DNA of 64,000 nucleotides from Nocardioidaceae bacterium (lineage in GTDB: Bacteria; Actinomycetota; Actinomycetes; Propionibacteriales; Nocardioidaceae). The translations under genes and the position numbers were made by a program. The notes beneath the pieces are model-generated. The model saw only the letters and a program-made list of their open reading frames with translations. It was not told the origin of the DNA and searched no databases. The stretch is taken from NCBI GenBank assembly GCA_018672315.1, contig CP076053.1:2901827-2965826 (forward strand). The letters are read 5' to 3'. Within the stretch, counting starts at the first letter, position 1, and every line of letters starts with the position of its first letter. Shown here piece by piece: positions 24,731-33,561 of this stretch.

Positions 24731-26254
24731 GTGCTGACCCTGCTCATCGCCTGGCCGCTCCTCGCCGGCGCGCTGCTGCTCCTCCCGGGCATCCCCGACC
24801 GCGCCGCGCGCCGTCTCTTCGTGCTCGCGGCCGCGATCGAGGTCGTCGTCGCGGGCGTCGTGTGGGCCACCTACGACTCCCCGGCGCCGGGGGCCCTGTC
24901 GCACGAGATCGACGTGCCGTGGATCCCCGGCCTCGACGCGGGCTACCACGTCGGTGTCGACGGGCTCTCCCTCCCGCTCGTGCTGATGACGGTCGTGGTG
25001 GTCGCCGCCTGCGCCGTGCACACGCTGGCCGAGGACCACCGTCCCGCGAGGCTCGCAGCACTGCTCCTGGCGCTCGAGGGCGTCACCGTGGGCGTCTTCG
25101 TCGCCGCCGACCTGCTGCTCTTCTTCGTGTTCTTCGACCTCTCGCTGGTCGCGACCTACCTCGTCATCCTCGGCTGGGGCCACGGACCCGCCGACCGCGT
25201 CGCCCGCAGCGCGGTGCGCTTCTTCCTCTACACCTTCCTGGGGTCGCTGGCGATGCTGGTGGGGTTCGCGGCGCTGTTCGCCGCCAGCGACCCGCACACC
25301 TTCGACATGGTCGCGCTCGCCGCCGACCCGCCGTTCCAGGGCAGCGGCGCCCTCGGCGCCGCGGCCCTCGGCGCGGTGCTGCTGGGGCTGGCGATCAAGA
25401 CCCCGACGTTCCCCTTCCACACCTGGCTGCCACCGGCTCACACCGACGCCCCGACCGTCGGGTCCGTGGTGCTCGCCGCGGTGCTGCTGAAGACGGGCAC
25501 GTACGGCTTCGTCCGCATCGCGATGCCGATGTTCCCCGAGGCCTGGCGCGCGTGGGCGCCCGTGCTGCTGGTCGTCGCCATCGTCTCGGTGCTCTGGGGA
25601 GCTCTGGTCGCCCTCGCCCAGACCGACCTGAAGCGGATGGTCGCGTACACCTCGGTCAACCACATGGGCTACGTGCTGCTCGGACTCGCCGCAGCAGGGT
25701 TTCTCGGGGGTGCGCTCGACGGCGAGGCAGCCGAGGAGGCCCGCGCCGTCGCCGTGACCGGGGCGGTCGTCCTGATGGTGAGCCACGGCCTGCTCACCGG
25801 TGCGATGTTCCTGCTGGCGGGCGCGCTGTGGGACCGCCGCGACGGCTCGGCGGACCCGTACGACCTCCACGCGTACGGGGGTCTCGCCCGACTCACCCCG
25901 CGCTTCTCGGTGCTGCTGGCGGTCGCGGCGTTCGGATCGCTCGGGATCCCCGGCATGAGCGGGTTCGTCGGCGAGGTGCAGGTCTTCGCCGGGTCCCTGG
26001 CGACCGCGCCGTGGGCGGCGCTGGCGGTGCTCGGGATCCTCGTCACCGCCGCCCTGATGCTGCGCGCCCTGCACCTGCTGCTGGCCGGCGCCCCCGGTGG
26101 GAGGTCCACGGGCCTGACAGACCTGACGGCACGGGAGTACGCGCCGGTCGGTGCGCTCCTGGCCCTCTCGGTCGCCATCGGCGTGCTCCCGGGTCCGCTG
26201 GTGGCCGTGATCGAGCCCGCCGCCTCCGCCGTCGCGGCGTACGTGGCCCGGTGA
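24731..26254 (+). CDS. nuoM: Complex I-like subunit NuoM (antiporter-type)
   Basis: 507 residues, normal length. YHVGVDGLSLPLVLMT is the family N-terminal signature. The helix 5 segment reads LLLFFVFFDLSLVATYLVIL: the almost invariant Glu (W-E) is Asp here. Helix 7 AIKTPTFPFHTWLPPAHTDA keeps its Lys and HAD-like loop, and VAYTSVNHMGYVLLGL follows the discontinuous helix. GMSGFVGEVQVF is the C-terminal signature. GTG start with AAGGA 6 bp upstream. The Glu-to-Asp change is conservative but rare in proton-pumping NuoM and deserves note. Confidence 0.87.
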   Translation: MLTLLIAWPLLAGALLLLPGIPDRAARRLFVLAAAIEVVVAGVVWATYDSPAPGALSHEIDVPWIPGLDAGYHVGVDGLSLPLVLMTVVVVAACAVHTLAEDHRPARLAALLLALEGVTVGVFVAADLLLFFVFFDLSLVATYLVILGWGHGPADRVARSAVRFFLYTFLGSLAMLVGFAALFAASDPHTFDMVALAADPPFQGSGALGAAALGAVLLGLAIKTPTFPFHTWLPPAHTDAPTVGSVVLAAVLLKTGTYGFVRIAMPMFPEAWRAWAPVLLVVAIVSVLWGALVALAQTDLKRMVAYTSVNHMGYVLLGLAAAGFLGGALDGEAAEEARAVAVTGAVVLMVSHGLLTGAMFLLAGALWDRRDGSADPYDLHAYGGLARLTPRFSVLLAVAAFGSLGIPGMSGFVGEVQVFAGSLATAPWAALAVLGILVTAALMLRALHLLLAGAPGGRSTGLTDLTAREYAPVGALLALSVAIGVLPGPLVAVIEPAASAVAAYVAR

Positions 26255-26258
26255 CGCG

Positions 26259-27758
26259 ATGACGGGTCCGGACGAGAGCGGACTGCTGGGCGCTGTGCTG
26301 GTGCTGCTGCCCGAGGTGGTCCTCGTGGTCGGAGCGGTGGGCTGTCTCGTGCTGGGCTCGTGGACGCCCCGGCGCCGGCTGCGCCGGTTGTCGTGGACCG
26401 CGACAGCGGTCGTCGTCGTCTCGGCGACCGCGACGCTGGTGCAGCTGCTCGCGGCCGACGACGTCCGTGGTCCTGCGGTCATGGGCACGGTCGAGATCGA
26501 CGCCCTCAGCGGTGGGGCGAGGCTCGCCGTGGCCGGGTCGCTGATCGTGCTGCTGGCGATGGCACGTCGCGAGGCACCGACCGATCCGCGTGCCGCCGAG
26601 GTCGCCGTGCTCCTCCTCCTCGGCGGCGCCGGTGCCCAGCTGCTGGCCCTGGCGACCGATCTCTCGGTGCTGCTCCTCGCCTTCCTGCTGGCATCCATCC
26701 CGCTCTACGGTCTGCTCGCACTCACTCCTCCGTCGGAGGGCACCGGACAGAGCGATCGCGCCGGACGTACCGCCGAGGCGACGGTGAAGACCTACCTCCT
26801 CGGAGCGCTCGCCGGCGTGCTCATGATGCTCGGTGTCGTGATCACCGCCGGGGTCGCCGGGGGCACGACGTACGGCGTCGTGGCCGGCGCCGACGACGTG
26901 CCGCCCGCGGCGCTCGCCCTCGGGTTGGTGCTGGTGCTGACCGGCCTGCTCTTCAAGGCAGGCGCCCCGCCGCTGCACCCGTGGCTCCCCGACGCCGTGA
27001 CGGGATGCTCGACGACGGCCGGTGCCTTCGCCACCACGGTGCCCAAGCTGGGCGCGGTCGTCGCCGTCGGTCGACTCGGGGAGTCATTCGCAGGCACCGG
27101 AGCGCTGCCCGTCCCCGCGATCGTCGGCGTCGTGGCCGTGACCGCGATGGCCTGGGGCAACCTCGCTGCTCTGACACAGCGCGACGTCCGCCGACTGCTC
27201 GCCTGGTCGACGATCGGACAGACCGGCTTCCTGCTCGCCGGTGCCGCGGCACTGTCGACGAACGCGCCGGGGTCGGCAGGCACGTCCGTCACGGCGGCGC
27301 TGGCGGCCGACGCGCTGGCCGTCTACCTGCCGGCCTACGCGGCGGCGAACCTGACATGCTTCGCGGGGCTCCTCGCCTGCCCGCCACGTGGCTCACTGGA
27401 GGACTGGCAGGGGGCCGGGCGTACGCGGCCGGGGGTCGTGGCCGCCCTCGGCATCGGCCTGCTCGCCCTGGTGGGTACACCGCCCGCCGGCGTGCTCGTC
27501 GGCAAGTCCCTCGTTCTCGCGGCGACATGGGATCCGCTCCCGTGGGTGGCGGTCGGGCTGGTGGTGACCAGCGTGGTCAGTCTGGCGTACTCGCTGCGCT
27601 GGTTCGGCGCCTGCCTGGCGCCGGGCCCGGACGGTGGGTCGCCGAGCCACGCGTCCGATGAGACGGCGGGGACGCCACGCATGCTCCTGCTCACCACCGC
27701 TGCGGCTGCGGTCGTCGTCGGGCTCGGCGCCGGTCCGATCCTCGCCCTGACGGGTTGA
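26259..27758 (+). CDS. nuoN: Complex I-like subunit NuoN (antiporter-type)
   Basis: 499 residues. Recognised by LFKAGAPPLHPWLPDAVTGC with the conserved Lys, VPKLGAVVAVGRL, LAWSTIGQTGFLLAG and VGTPPAGVLVGKSLVL. In helix 5, where other NuoN proteins have an -E-LSLPLYAL motif, this one reads LLLAFLLASIPLYGLLAL with no acidic residue, so the central glutamate of this channel is missing. Last gene of the module; the stop is followed 68 bp later by the alpha/beta hydrolase with its own ribosome site. Confidence 0.85.
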   Translation: MTGPDESGLLGAVLVLLPEVVLVVGAVGCLVLGSWTPRRRLRRLSWTATAVVVVSATATLVQLLAADDVRGPAVMGTVEIDALSGGARLAVAGSLIVLLAMARREAPTDPRAAEVAVLLLLGGAGAQLLALATDLSVLLLAFLLASIPLYGLLALTPPSEGTGQSDRAGRTAEATVKTYLLGALAGVLMMLGVVITAGVAGGTTYGVVAGADDVPPAALALGLVLVLTGLLFKAGAPPLHPWLPDAVTGCSTTAGAFATTVPKLGAVVAVGRLGESFAGTGALPVPAIVGVVAVTAMAWGNLAALTQRDVRRLLAWSTIGQTGFLLAGAAALSTNAPGSAGTSVTAALAADALAVYLPAYAAANLTCFAGLLACPPRGSLEDWQGAGRTRPGVVAALGIGLLALVGTPPAGVLVGKSLVLAATWDPLPWVAVGLVVTSVVSLAYSLRWFGACLAPGPDGGSPSHASDETAGTPRMLLLTTAAAAVVVGLGAGPILALTG

Positions 27759-27826
27759 ACCGGCGGGCAGGCAGTCGCGTGAAAGGCTCGGAGGGTTCTG
27801 TCCCCGCCCGAGCGAGGAGCCCACCC

Positions 27827-28873
27827 GTGCCCGTCACCACCGTCCGCCTCGGGGGCCGCCCCGACCAGCCGCTGCTGCTGCTCGGTCCCGCCGCGGGCAC
27901 CTCGGTGCAGGCGCTCTGGACGGCTGCGGCGAGGCTGCTGGCGACGCACTTCCAGGTGGTCGGGTGGGACCTGCCCGGTCACGGCTCGAACCTGCGCCCA
28001 CCGCCGGGGCACGACGGGACGTACCCGACCATGTCCCTGGACGGACTGGCACGCGACGTGCTCGACGCCCTCGACCGGCTGCTCGACACCGCGCCCGGCG
28101 CACGTCCCACGCCGGTGCACTACGCAGGGCACGGCATCGGTGGCGCCGTCGGGCTCAAGATCGCACTGGACCGTCCGCCGCAGGTCGCGAGCCTCGCGAT
28201 GCTCGGCTGCTGCCTGGAACCGGGCGGCGACGTGCTCGCGCTCGACCCGCGCGACCCCGGGATGAGCGCCCGCATCGAGCGCGACCATCCGCGCGTCGCC
28301 GCGTCCCTGCGGGCAGCGGCGGACCGGGTCGACGTCGACGCGGTGCTGGCGGTCCGATGGGCTCACAGCCGCATCGACCTGCGCGCGCGGCTGGGTGACC
28401 TCCGCCTGCCCGTGCTCGCCGTGCACGGCGCGCAGGACCCGCTGTGCTCCGCCGACAGCGTCGCGACGGTGCTCGCCGAGACCGGCGCCGCCGGCTCGGG
28501 CAGGGCGCGGACCGAGGTGCTGGAGGGCGTCGGACACCTGCCCGCTGCGGAGGCGCCCGAGGCCGTCGCCGCCCTCGTCCGCGACCACGCCCTCGGGCTG
28601 GAGCCGCTGGACGAGCAGACACCCGTGCCGGGCAGCGACAGTCCGCTCGACCCGGTCACCGAGGCGCTGGTGCTGCTCGCGCTCGCCGCCGGTCGACGCG
28701 GCTCGACGGGCGAGGACGGCGCCCGGGCGGTGCTCGGCGCCTCACGGGCAGCGGTACGTGCCGGCGCGGCTGTGCCCGCGGTGGCACGCACGCTGAGCCT
28801 GGCCTGGGGTGACCGGGACGCCGACGGTCGACTGACCGCCAAGGTCACCCGCATGCTCGAGGCCGACCGCTGA
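27827..28873 (+). CDS. Alpha/beta-hydrolase fold protein lacking the nucleophile serine
   Basis: 348 residues with GAGGAG 7 bp before the GTG start. The fold is clear: VVGWDLPGHGSN after strand 4, an elbow region VHYAGHGIGGAVGLKIAL, LPVLAVHGAQDPLCSADS with the acid residue, and VLEGVGHLPAAEAPEAVAAL with the catalytic His. The nucleophile position in the elbow G-x-S-x-G-G is Gly 103 (GHGIGG), so a serine-hydrolase mechanism is not possible. A C-terminal domain of about 80 residues (after 265) contains VLLALAAGRR and AVLGASRAAVRAG, resembling the carboxymuconolactone-decarboxylase-like tail of PcaD fusions only vaguely. Possibly a binding or cofactor-independent enzyme role. Confidence 0.7.
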   Translation: MPVTTVRLGGRPDQPLLLLGPAAGTSVQALWTAAARLLATHFQVVGWDLPGHGSNLRPPPGHDGTYPTMSLDGLARDVLDALDRLLDTAPGARPTPVHYAGHGIGGAVGLKIALDRPPQVASLAMLGCCLEPGGDVLALDPRDPGMSARIERDHPRVAASLRAAADRVDVDAVLAVRWAHSRIDLRARLGDLRLPVLAVHGAQDPLCSADSVATVLAETGAAGSGRARTEVLEGVGHLPAAEAPEAVAALVRDHALGLEPLDEQTPVPGSDSPLDPVTEALVLLALAAGRRGSTGEDGARAVLGASRAAVRAGAAVPAVARTLSLAWGDRDADGRLTAKVTRMLEADR

Positions 28874-29526
28874 GCGCCGTCGCGCGGCGGCGGACGGGCC
28901 CCGTCCTCGTCGGGATCGCCGTCGCCGGGGTCGCCCTGTTCTGGGTCGGGGTCGTGACGGCCGGGGCCACCGAGCCGGGCTACCGCCCGGCGCAGCAGTA
29001 CCTCTCCGAGCTCGCCGCCCGCGACTCCGGCGTCGCCCCGTGGGCCATCGGCGCCTTCCTCGCCAGCGCGACCGCCCACGCGGCGGGGGCGGTCGCCCTG
29101 TGGCGGGCTCGTGCGCGTGCGGCCGCCGCAGCGCTCGGCGCGGCGGCGCTCGCGGTGATCGGGATCGCTGGGTTCCGGCTCTCGGGGAGCGGCGCCGGCG
29201 ACGTGCTCGACACCCTCCACGCGGCCTCGGTGGTCGCCTACCAGGTGGCGTGGGTGCTCGCCGTCGTCGCCTGGGGGAGGGCACGTACGGCGACACCCCT
29301 CGCCGTCGCCCTCGCCGTCGCAGTCGTCGTCGCGGTGACGTCCACCGTGCTGCTGGTGCTCTCGCTGGGCGACTCGACCGGCGTGCCGGGTGTGCTGCAG
29401 CGCTGCTGGGTGGTGGTCGACCAGGCCTGGCTCCTGGTGGCGACCCTGATCGCGACCCGGCTCGCGACCCGGCTCGCGACGCGGGTCACGCAGGGCTCGC
29501 GGCCTCCAGCAGGTCCTGCTCGATGA
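28870..29526 (+). CDS. DUF998-like membrane protein (probable CTG start)
   Basis: 218 residues if begun at the CTG that overlaps the previous stop as CTGA; the first ATG/GTG/TTG in frame is GTG 28954, which would delete the first membrane helix (PVLVGIAVAGVALFWVGVVT) just before the family-like motif GYRPAQQYLSELAARDSG. Five to six helices follow. DUF998 proteins are six-helix membrane proteins of unknown role. The 4-bp overlap implies translational coupling to the hydrolase gene. The 3' end overlaps the convergent RecQ gene by 41 bp and encodes a repeated ATRLATRLATRV tail. Confidence 0.6.
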   Translation: MSAVARRRTGPVLVGIAVAGVALFWVGVVTAGATEPGYRPAQQYLSELAARDSGVAPWAIGAFLASATAHAAGAVALWRARARAAAAALGAAALAVIGIAGFRLSGSGAGDVLDTLHAASVVAYQVAWVLAVVAWGRARTATPLAVALAVAVVVAVTSTVLLVLSLGDSTGVPGVLQRCWVVVDQAWLLVATLIATRLATRLATRVTQGSRPPAGPAR

Positions 29527-31072
29527 CCACCCGACGCGCCAGGGTCTTGTAGCCGGCGCCCTCGAAGAGGACGGTCACCTTCTTCTCGTCCGAGGCCGTC
29601 ACCGTGCCGATGCCGAACTCCTCGTGCGTCACCTGCTCGCCCACACCCCAGTCGAGGTCGCCGGCCACCTCCGCGACCTCGTACGCCGTGCCGGCCTCAC
29701 AGGTGTCGCAGTTGCCGCAGGGCTCAGACTCCTGCCCGAAGTAGCCGAGCAGGAACGCTGCCCGGCACGCCTCCGTCTCGGCGTACTCCCGCACCATCGC
29801 GACGCGCGACTCCGCCATCTCGCGCTCGGCCTCGGCGGCCGCCTGGACCCCCTCGACACCGTCGGGCAGGTCGTCGGCCGCGGCTTGCTCCGCGAGGCGT
29901 ACGACCCGCGCCGCCGTCCGCTGCCCGACATCGGGCTCCTCGGCGGAGTCGGTGGCCTCCAGCACCTCGGTCACGGTCTCGGCGTCGGGCACCGCGGCCA
30001 GGAAGAACCGGCTGGTGGCGTGGTCCTCGGGACGGTAGACGAGGTCCACCGAGGCGGGGTCCCCGTCGCGGCCGGCCCGGCCGATCTCCTGGAAGTAGGT
30101 GTCGAGTGAGTCGGTGACCTCGGCGTGGACCACGAAACGCACGTCCGGCTTGTCGATGCCCATCCCGAAGGCCGAGGTCGCGACCATGACCTGGACGGTG
30201 TCGTCGCGGAACGCGGCGTGCGCCTCCTCGCGAGCCGTGCGCGACATCCCGCCGTGGTAGACGGCGGCCGTGCGCCCCTCCTCCTCCAGCCGGGCCGCGA
30301 ACTCCTCCGCGGAGGCGCGGGTGCGGCAGTAGAGCAGGCCCTGCCCGTGCTCGCCGTGCGCCAGCACGAGCTCGACGACCCGGTCCGCCTGCCGGTCGGC
30401 ATCAGGCTCGCGGTGCACGGCCAGGTGCAGGGTCGGGCGGGAGAGGTCCGCCTGCACCAGCAGGTGGTCGGTCAGGCCCAGCGAGTGTTCGATGTCGCGG
30501 CGCACCGGGGGAGCCGCCGTCGCGGTCATCGCCACGAAGGGCGCGTCCCCCAGGGCGCGGAGGCGGTCGCCCACCTCGAGGTAGTCGGGCCGGAAGTCGT
30601 GGCCCCACTGGGACACGCAATGCGCCTCGTCGACGCAGACCAGGCCGGGCGGGCACGCCTCCAGGGCCTCGCGGACCTCGTCGTTGTCGAGCTGCTCGGG
30701 CGCGAGGAAGCAGACATCGAGGTCGCCGGCGCACAGGCGCGCCAGGGTCTCCCGGCGCTGGGCCGCCTTCTCGGCCGAGGAGATCCGGTACGCCGCCTGC
30801 CCCGCCTCGCCCAGGTGGTGCATCTGGTCGGCCTGCAGCGCGAGCAGCGGGGACACCACCAGCGTCCACCCCTCGCGCAGGGCACCTGCCAGGGCGTACA
30901 CCAGGGACTTGCCCGAGCCGGTGGGCGCCAGCACGAGCGCGTCGCGGCCCGCGACGAGCGCGTCGACCGCCTCCGCCTGCCAGGGATGGAGCTCCTCGAC
31001 GCCGAAGCGGGGGAGGAGGGAGTCGATGGCGTCGTCGCGGTTGTCTGTATCGATTCGGGAGGGGTCGCTCAC
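29486..31072 (-). CDS. recQ: RecQ-family ATP-dependent DNA helicase
   Basis: 3'-5' superfamily 2 helicase for DNA repair, 528 residues. Walker A APTGSGKSLVY at about residue 50, DEAH box VCVDEAHCVSQWGHDFRP with the RecQ aromatic loop, TATAAP motif III, and motif VI QEIGRAGRDG. The zinc subdomain is present: a Cys in EACRAAFLLGYFG followed by CGNCDTC. After it comes a shortened C-terminus with EFGIGTVTASDEKKVTVLFE, a beta-rich piece resembling the UvrD/RecQ-C tail rather than a full winged helix, and no HRDC domain. The gene is monocistronic by position, between convergent and divergent neighbours. Confidence 0.88.
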   Translation of the reverse strand: MSDPSRIDTDNRDDAIDSLLPRFGVEELHPWQAEAVDALVAGRDALVLAPTGSGKSLVYALAGALREGWTLVVSPLLALQADQMHHLGEAGQAAYRISSAEKAAQRRETLARLCAGDLDVCFLAPEQLDNDEVREALEACPPGLVCVDEAHCVSQWGHDFRPDYLEVGDRLRALGDAPFVAMTATAAPPVRRDIEHSLGLTDHLLVQADLSRPTLHLAVHREPDADRQADRVVELVLAHGEHGQGLLYCRTRASAEEFAARLEEEGRTAAVYHGGMSRTAREEAHAAFRDDTVQVMVATSAFGMGIDKPDVRFVVHAEVTDSLDTYFQEIGRAGRDGDPASVDLVYRPEDHATSRFFLAAVPDAETVTEVLEATDSAEEPDVGQRTAARVVRLAEQAAADDLPDGVEGVQAAAEAEREMAESRVAMVREYAETEACRAAFLLGYFGQESEPCGNCDTCEAGTAYEVAEVAGDLDWGVGEQVTHEEFGIGTVTASDEKKVTVLFEGAGYKTLARRVVIEQDLLEAASPA

Positions 31073-31115
31073 GCGGCCCCGCTACCCGAGCGGTTCCTGT
31101 GACACGCTCACGACC

Positions 31116-32657
31116 ATGCGTGCGCCACGTGTCCTAGGTCTCCCGGGTCGCCCAGGTCCCATGGATGCCCTCGGTCCGCTGCTGCACGGCGGCCTCACGG
31201 CCGTGGCGGCCCTGGGCGCCGCCGAGGCGGCCGCCTGGTGGACGGGTGCCGACTCGCCCGTCGACGACGCAGCGCGCATCGCCGTCGATCTCTCGCCCCA
31301 TGCCGTGGTGGAGGAGACCGTGCGGCGACTCGGCACGGCCGACAAGCCCGCCGTACGCGCCTCGGCGGCCCTCGGCGTCGGCGCGGCGCTGGCGCTCGCC
31401 CACTCGCGCGGCACCGCACGCCGCCTGGGCTCGGTCGGTGCGCTGGTCGGCCTCGACGCGTACGCCGCGCGGCGCCACGCGCCCCGACGCACGCCCCGGG
31501 CGCACATGGCCGTCGGGGGAGCAGCGGGCGCCACCGCGCTCGCCGTGCACGGCCTCGGCGCCGTCCCGGCCGCGCTGACGGCGGCAGCGGGCGCGACCGC
31601 CTGGCGTGTCACGCACCGGGCCCGCGCCACCCGCCTCGAGGGGGCCGACGCCCGGCTGCAGGCGACCCCGCTCACCGCCGACGAACCCCTGGCGCCTCTG
31701 GACGACGGTGCGCACCGGTGGCCCGGTCTCGAGCCGCTCCCCACGACGGCGGACGCTCTCTTCGCCACCGACGTGAACCTGCGCCCACCGCTCGTGGACG
31801 CCGCGACCTGGCGCCTGCGCGTGACCGGGCACGTCGAGCGCGAGCTGGACCTCGACCTCGCCTCGCTCGAGGCCCTGGGCACCGTCGAGGCCGACGTGGC
31901 GCTGGTGTGCATCCACACCCGGCCGGGGTGGTTGCGACAGGGCACACCCCGCTGGGTCGGCGTGCCGCTCCGGCGGGTCCTCGAGGCGGCCGGCGTGATG
32001 CCCGGGGCGGTGGACCTGCGCTCGGTCGCGGTCGACGGCTTCGCCATGCGGCACGGCATCGGCCAGGTGCGGGCCGGGGACGCCTTGGTCGTGATCGGCA
32101 TGGACGGGCACCGCCTCACGCCTGCGCACGGGGCGCCCGCCCGGTTGCTCGTGCCCGGCCTCTACGGCCAGTACGCCGGCGTCAAGTGGCTGACCGAGCT
32201 GCAGGTCACCGACGCCCGGGCCTCGTTCTACTGGGAGTCACGCGGCTTCCCCGTGGCCGTGCAGGGCGTACGCCCCTCCAGCCGCATCGACGCCGTCGGC
32301 GGCGTCCGCGTGCCGGTCGGCCGCGACGGGCGTACCCGCGGCGGTGCCGCCGGGACGCTGCGGGTCGGCGGGGGACGTACCGCGATCGTCGGCAGCGCCT
32401 GGGCGCCGTGCCACGACGGTGTGGGCGTGGTCGAGGTCCGCGCGGACGAGGGCACCTGGCGTCCGGCCGAGCTCGCGGGACAGATCTCGCCGTACGCCCA
32501 ACGCCGCTGGCGGGTCGTGCTCGACCTGGAGGCGGGCGACCACGAGCTGCAGGTGCGGATGCGCGCCGCCGACGGCACGGTCCAGGCCGTCGAGCCGTCC
32601 GCACCGGGAATGACCGGCGCCACGGGCCTGCACCGGCTGCGGGTGCGCACCTCCTGA
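31116..32657 (+). CDS. Membrane-anchored sulfite-oxidase-like molybdopterin protein
   Basis: 513 residues. The first 170 contain about four membrane helices (for example AALGVGAALALAHS and AAGATALAVHGLGAVPAALT), then an oxidoreductase molybdopterin-binding domain at roughly 215-370: TDVNLRPPLVDAATWRL, GHVERELDLDLASLEAL, ALVCIHTRPGWLRQG with the candidate Mo-ligand Cys, WVGVPLRRVLEAAGV, and GQYAGVKWLTELQVTD. The end is an Ig-like dimerisation domain as in sulfite oxidases. The Cys context differs from the CAGNRR of true sulfite oxidase, so the substrate is probably different. No cytochrome partner or Tat motif is visible. Confidence 0.83.
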   Translation: MRAPRVLGLPGRPGPMDALGPLLHGGLTAVAALGAAEAAAWWTGADSPVDDAARIAVDLSPHAVVEETVRRLGTADKPAVRASAALGVGAALALAHSRGTARRLGSVGALVGLDAYAARRHAPRRTPRAHMAVGGAAGATALAVHGLGAVPAALTAAAGATAWRVTHRARATRLEGADARLQATPLTADEPLAPLDDGAHRWPGLEPLPTTADALFATDVNLRPPLVDAATWRLRVTGHVERELDLDLASLEALGTVEADVALVCIHTRPGWLRQGTPRWVGVPLRRVLEAAGVMPGAVDLRSVAVDGFAMRHGIGQVRAGDALVVIGMDGHRLTPAHGAPARLLVPGLYGQYAGVKWLTELQVTDARASFYWESRGFPVAVQGVRPSSRIDAVGGVRVPVGRDGRTRGGAAGTLRVGGGRTAIVGSAWAPCHDGVGVVEVRADEGTWRPAELAGQISPYAQRRWRVVLDLEAGDHELQVRMRAADGTVQAVEPSAPGMTGATGLHRLRVRTS

Positions 32658-32667
32658 GCCCCGGGCG

Positions 32668-32673
32668 TACGCT
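32668..32673 (+). promoter_or_regulatory. Putative -10 box of leaderless purU transcript
   Basis: TACGCT lies 8 bp before the GTG start and no ribosome site is visible. The hexamer is part of GCGTACGC-like strings that are frequent in this genome, so specificity is low. Confidence 0.25.
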
Positions 32674-32681
32674 CGGGCGCC

Positions 32682-33521
32682 GTGACGCACGTGCTGACGC
32701 TCTCCTGCCCCGACCGGCCCGGCATCGTCGCCGCGGTCTCCGCCGCGCTGGCCGAGGCCGGGGGCAACATCACCGCCAGCCAGCAGTTCGGGTCCGACAC
32801 CGGCACCTTCTTCATGCGGGTGGAGGTCGAGCTGGAGGGCGACGCACCCCGGGGAGTGCGCGAGCGGCTCGGCGGCGTGGGGGAGTCGTACGCCATGAGC
32901 TGGGACCTCGTCGAGGCCGCTGCTCGCCCCCGGGTGCTGGTCATGGTGAGCTCGTACGGGCACTGCCTCAACGACCTGCTCTTCCGCGCCTCGACCGGGG
33001 CCCTGCCCATCGAGGTGGTGGGTGTGGTGTCCAACCACGAGACGTTCGCAGGCATGGCCGCGAATCACGACGTGCCCTTCCACCACGTGCCGGTGACCCG
33101 CGGGACCAAGCCCGAGGCCGAGGCCCGGCTCAAGCAGATCGCCGCGGACTCCGGCACGGACCTGCTGGTGCTCGCCCGCTACATGCAGATCCTCAGCGAC
33201 GACCTCTGCCGGCACTTCGCCGGTCGCGCGATCAACATCCACCACTCGATGCTGCCGAGCTTCAAGGGCGCGAAGCCCTACCACCAGGCGCACGCGCGGG
33301 GCGTCAAGCTGGTCGGCGCGACGGCGCACTACGTCACCGCCGACCTCGACGAGGGCCCCATCATCGAGCAGGAGGTGGCACGCGTCGACCACTCCAAGGA
33401 CGTCGAGGAGCTCGTGGCGATCGGGCGCGACACCGAGTGCCAGGCGCTCGCGCGCGCGGTGCGCTGGCACGCCGAGCGGCGGGTGCTGCTCGACGGGTCG
33501 CGCACGGTCGTCTTCCGCTGA
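32682..33521 (+). CDS. purU: Formyltetrahydrofolate deformylase
   Basis: Hydrolyses 10-formyltetrahydrofolate to formate and tetrahydrofolate, balancing one-carbon pools. 279 residues, the normal size. N-terminal ACT domain (VLTLSCPDRPGIVAAVSAAL) followed by the formyltransferase fold: VVGVVSNHETF, LVLARYMQIL, and the catalytic triad region INIHHSMLPSFKGAKPYHQA with Asn and His plus Asp in ATAHYVTADLDEGPII. GTG start. It follows the molybdoprotein gene by 24 bp but has its own -10-like box. Confidence 0.93.
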   Translation: MTHVLTLSCPDRPGIVAAVSAALAEAGGNITASQQFGSDTGTFFMRVEVELEGDAPRGVRERLGGVGESYAMSWDLVEAAARPRVLVMVSSYGHCLNDLLFRASTGALPIEVVGVVSNHETFAGMAANHDVPFHHVPVTRGTKPEAEARLKQIAADSGTDLLVLARYMQILSDDLCRHFAGRAINIHHSMLPSFKGAKPYHQAHARGVKLVGATAHYVTADLDEGPIIEQEVARVDHSKDVEELVAIGRDTECQALARAVRWHAERRVLLDGSRTVVFR

Positions 33522-33540
33522 GAGGCCCAACCGTCACAAA

Positions 33541-33561
33541 TCCGTGAAGTTCGCTCACGGA
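33541..33561. terminator. Hairpin after purU
   Basis: TCCGTGA-AGTTCGC-TCACGGA, 7-bp perfect stem and 7-nt loop, beginning 20 bp past the purU stop. No T-tract; could end purU transcription. Confidence 0.45.

Noticed and set aside
19662-27758. A complete respiratory complex I operon
   Set aside because: NuoC, E, F, G and I are absent and the NuoB/D-like protein has no cysteines, so it cannot be a standard NADH dehydrogenase.
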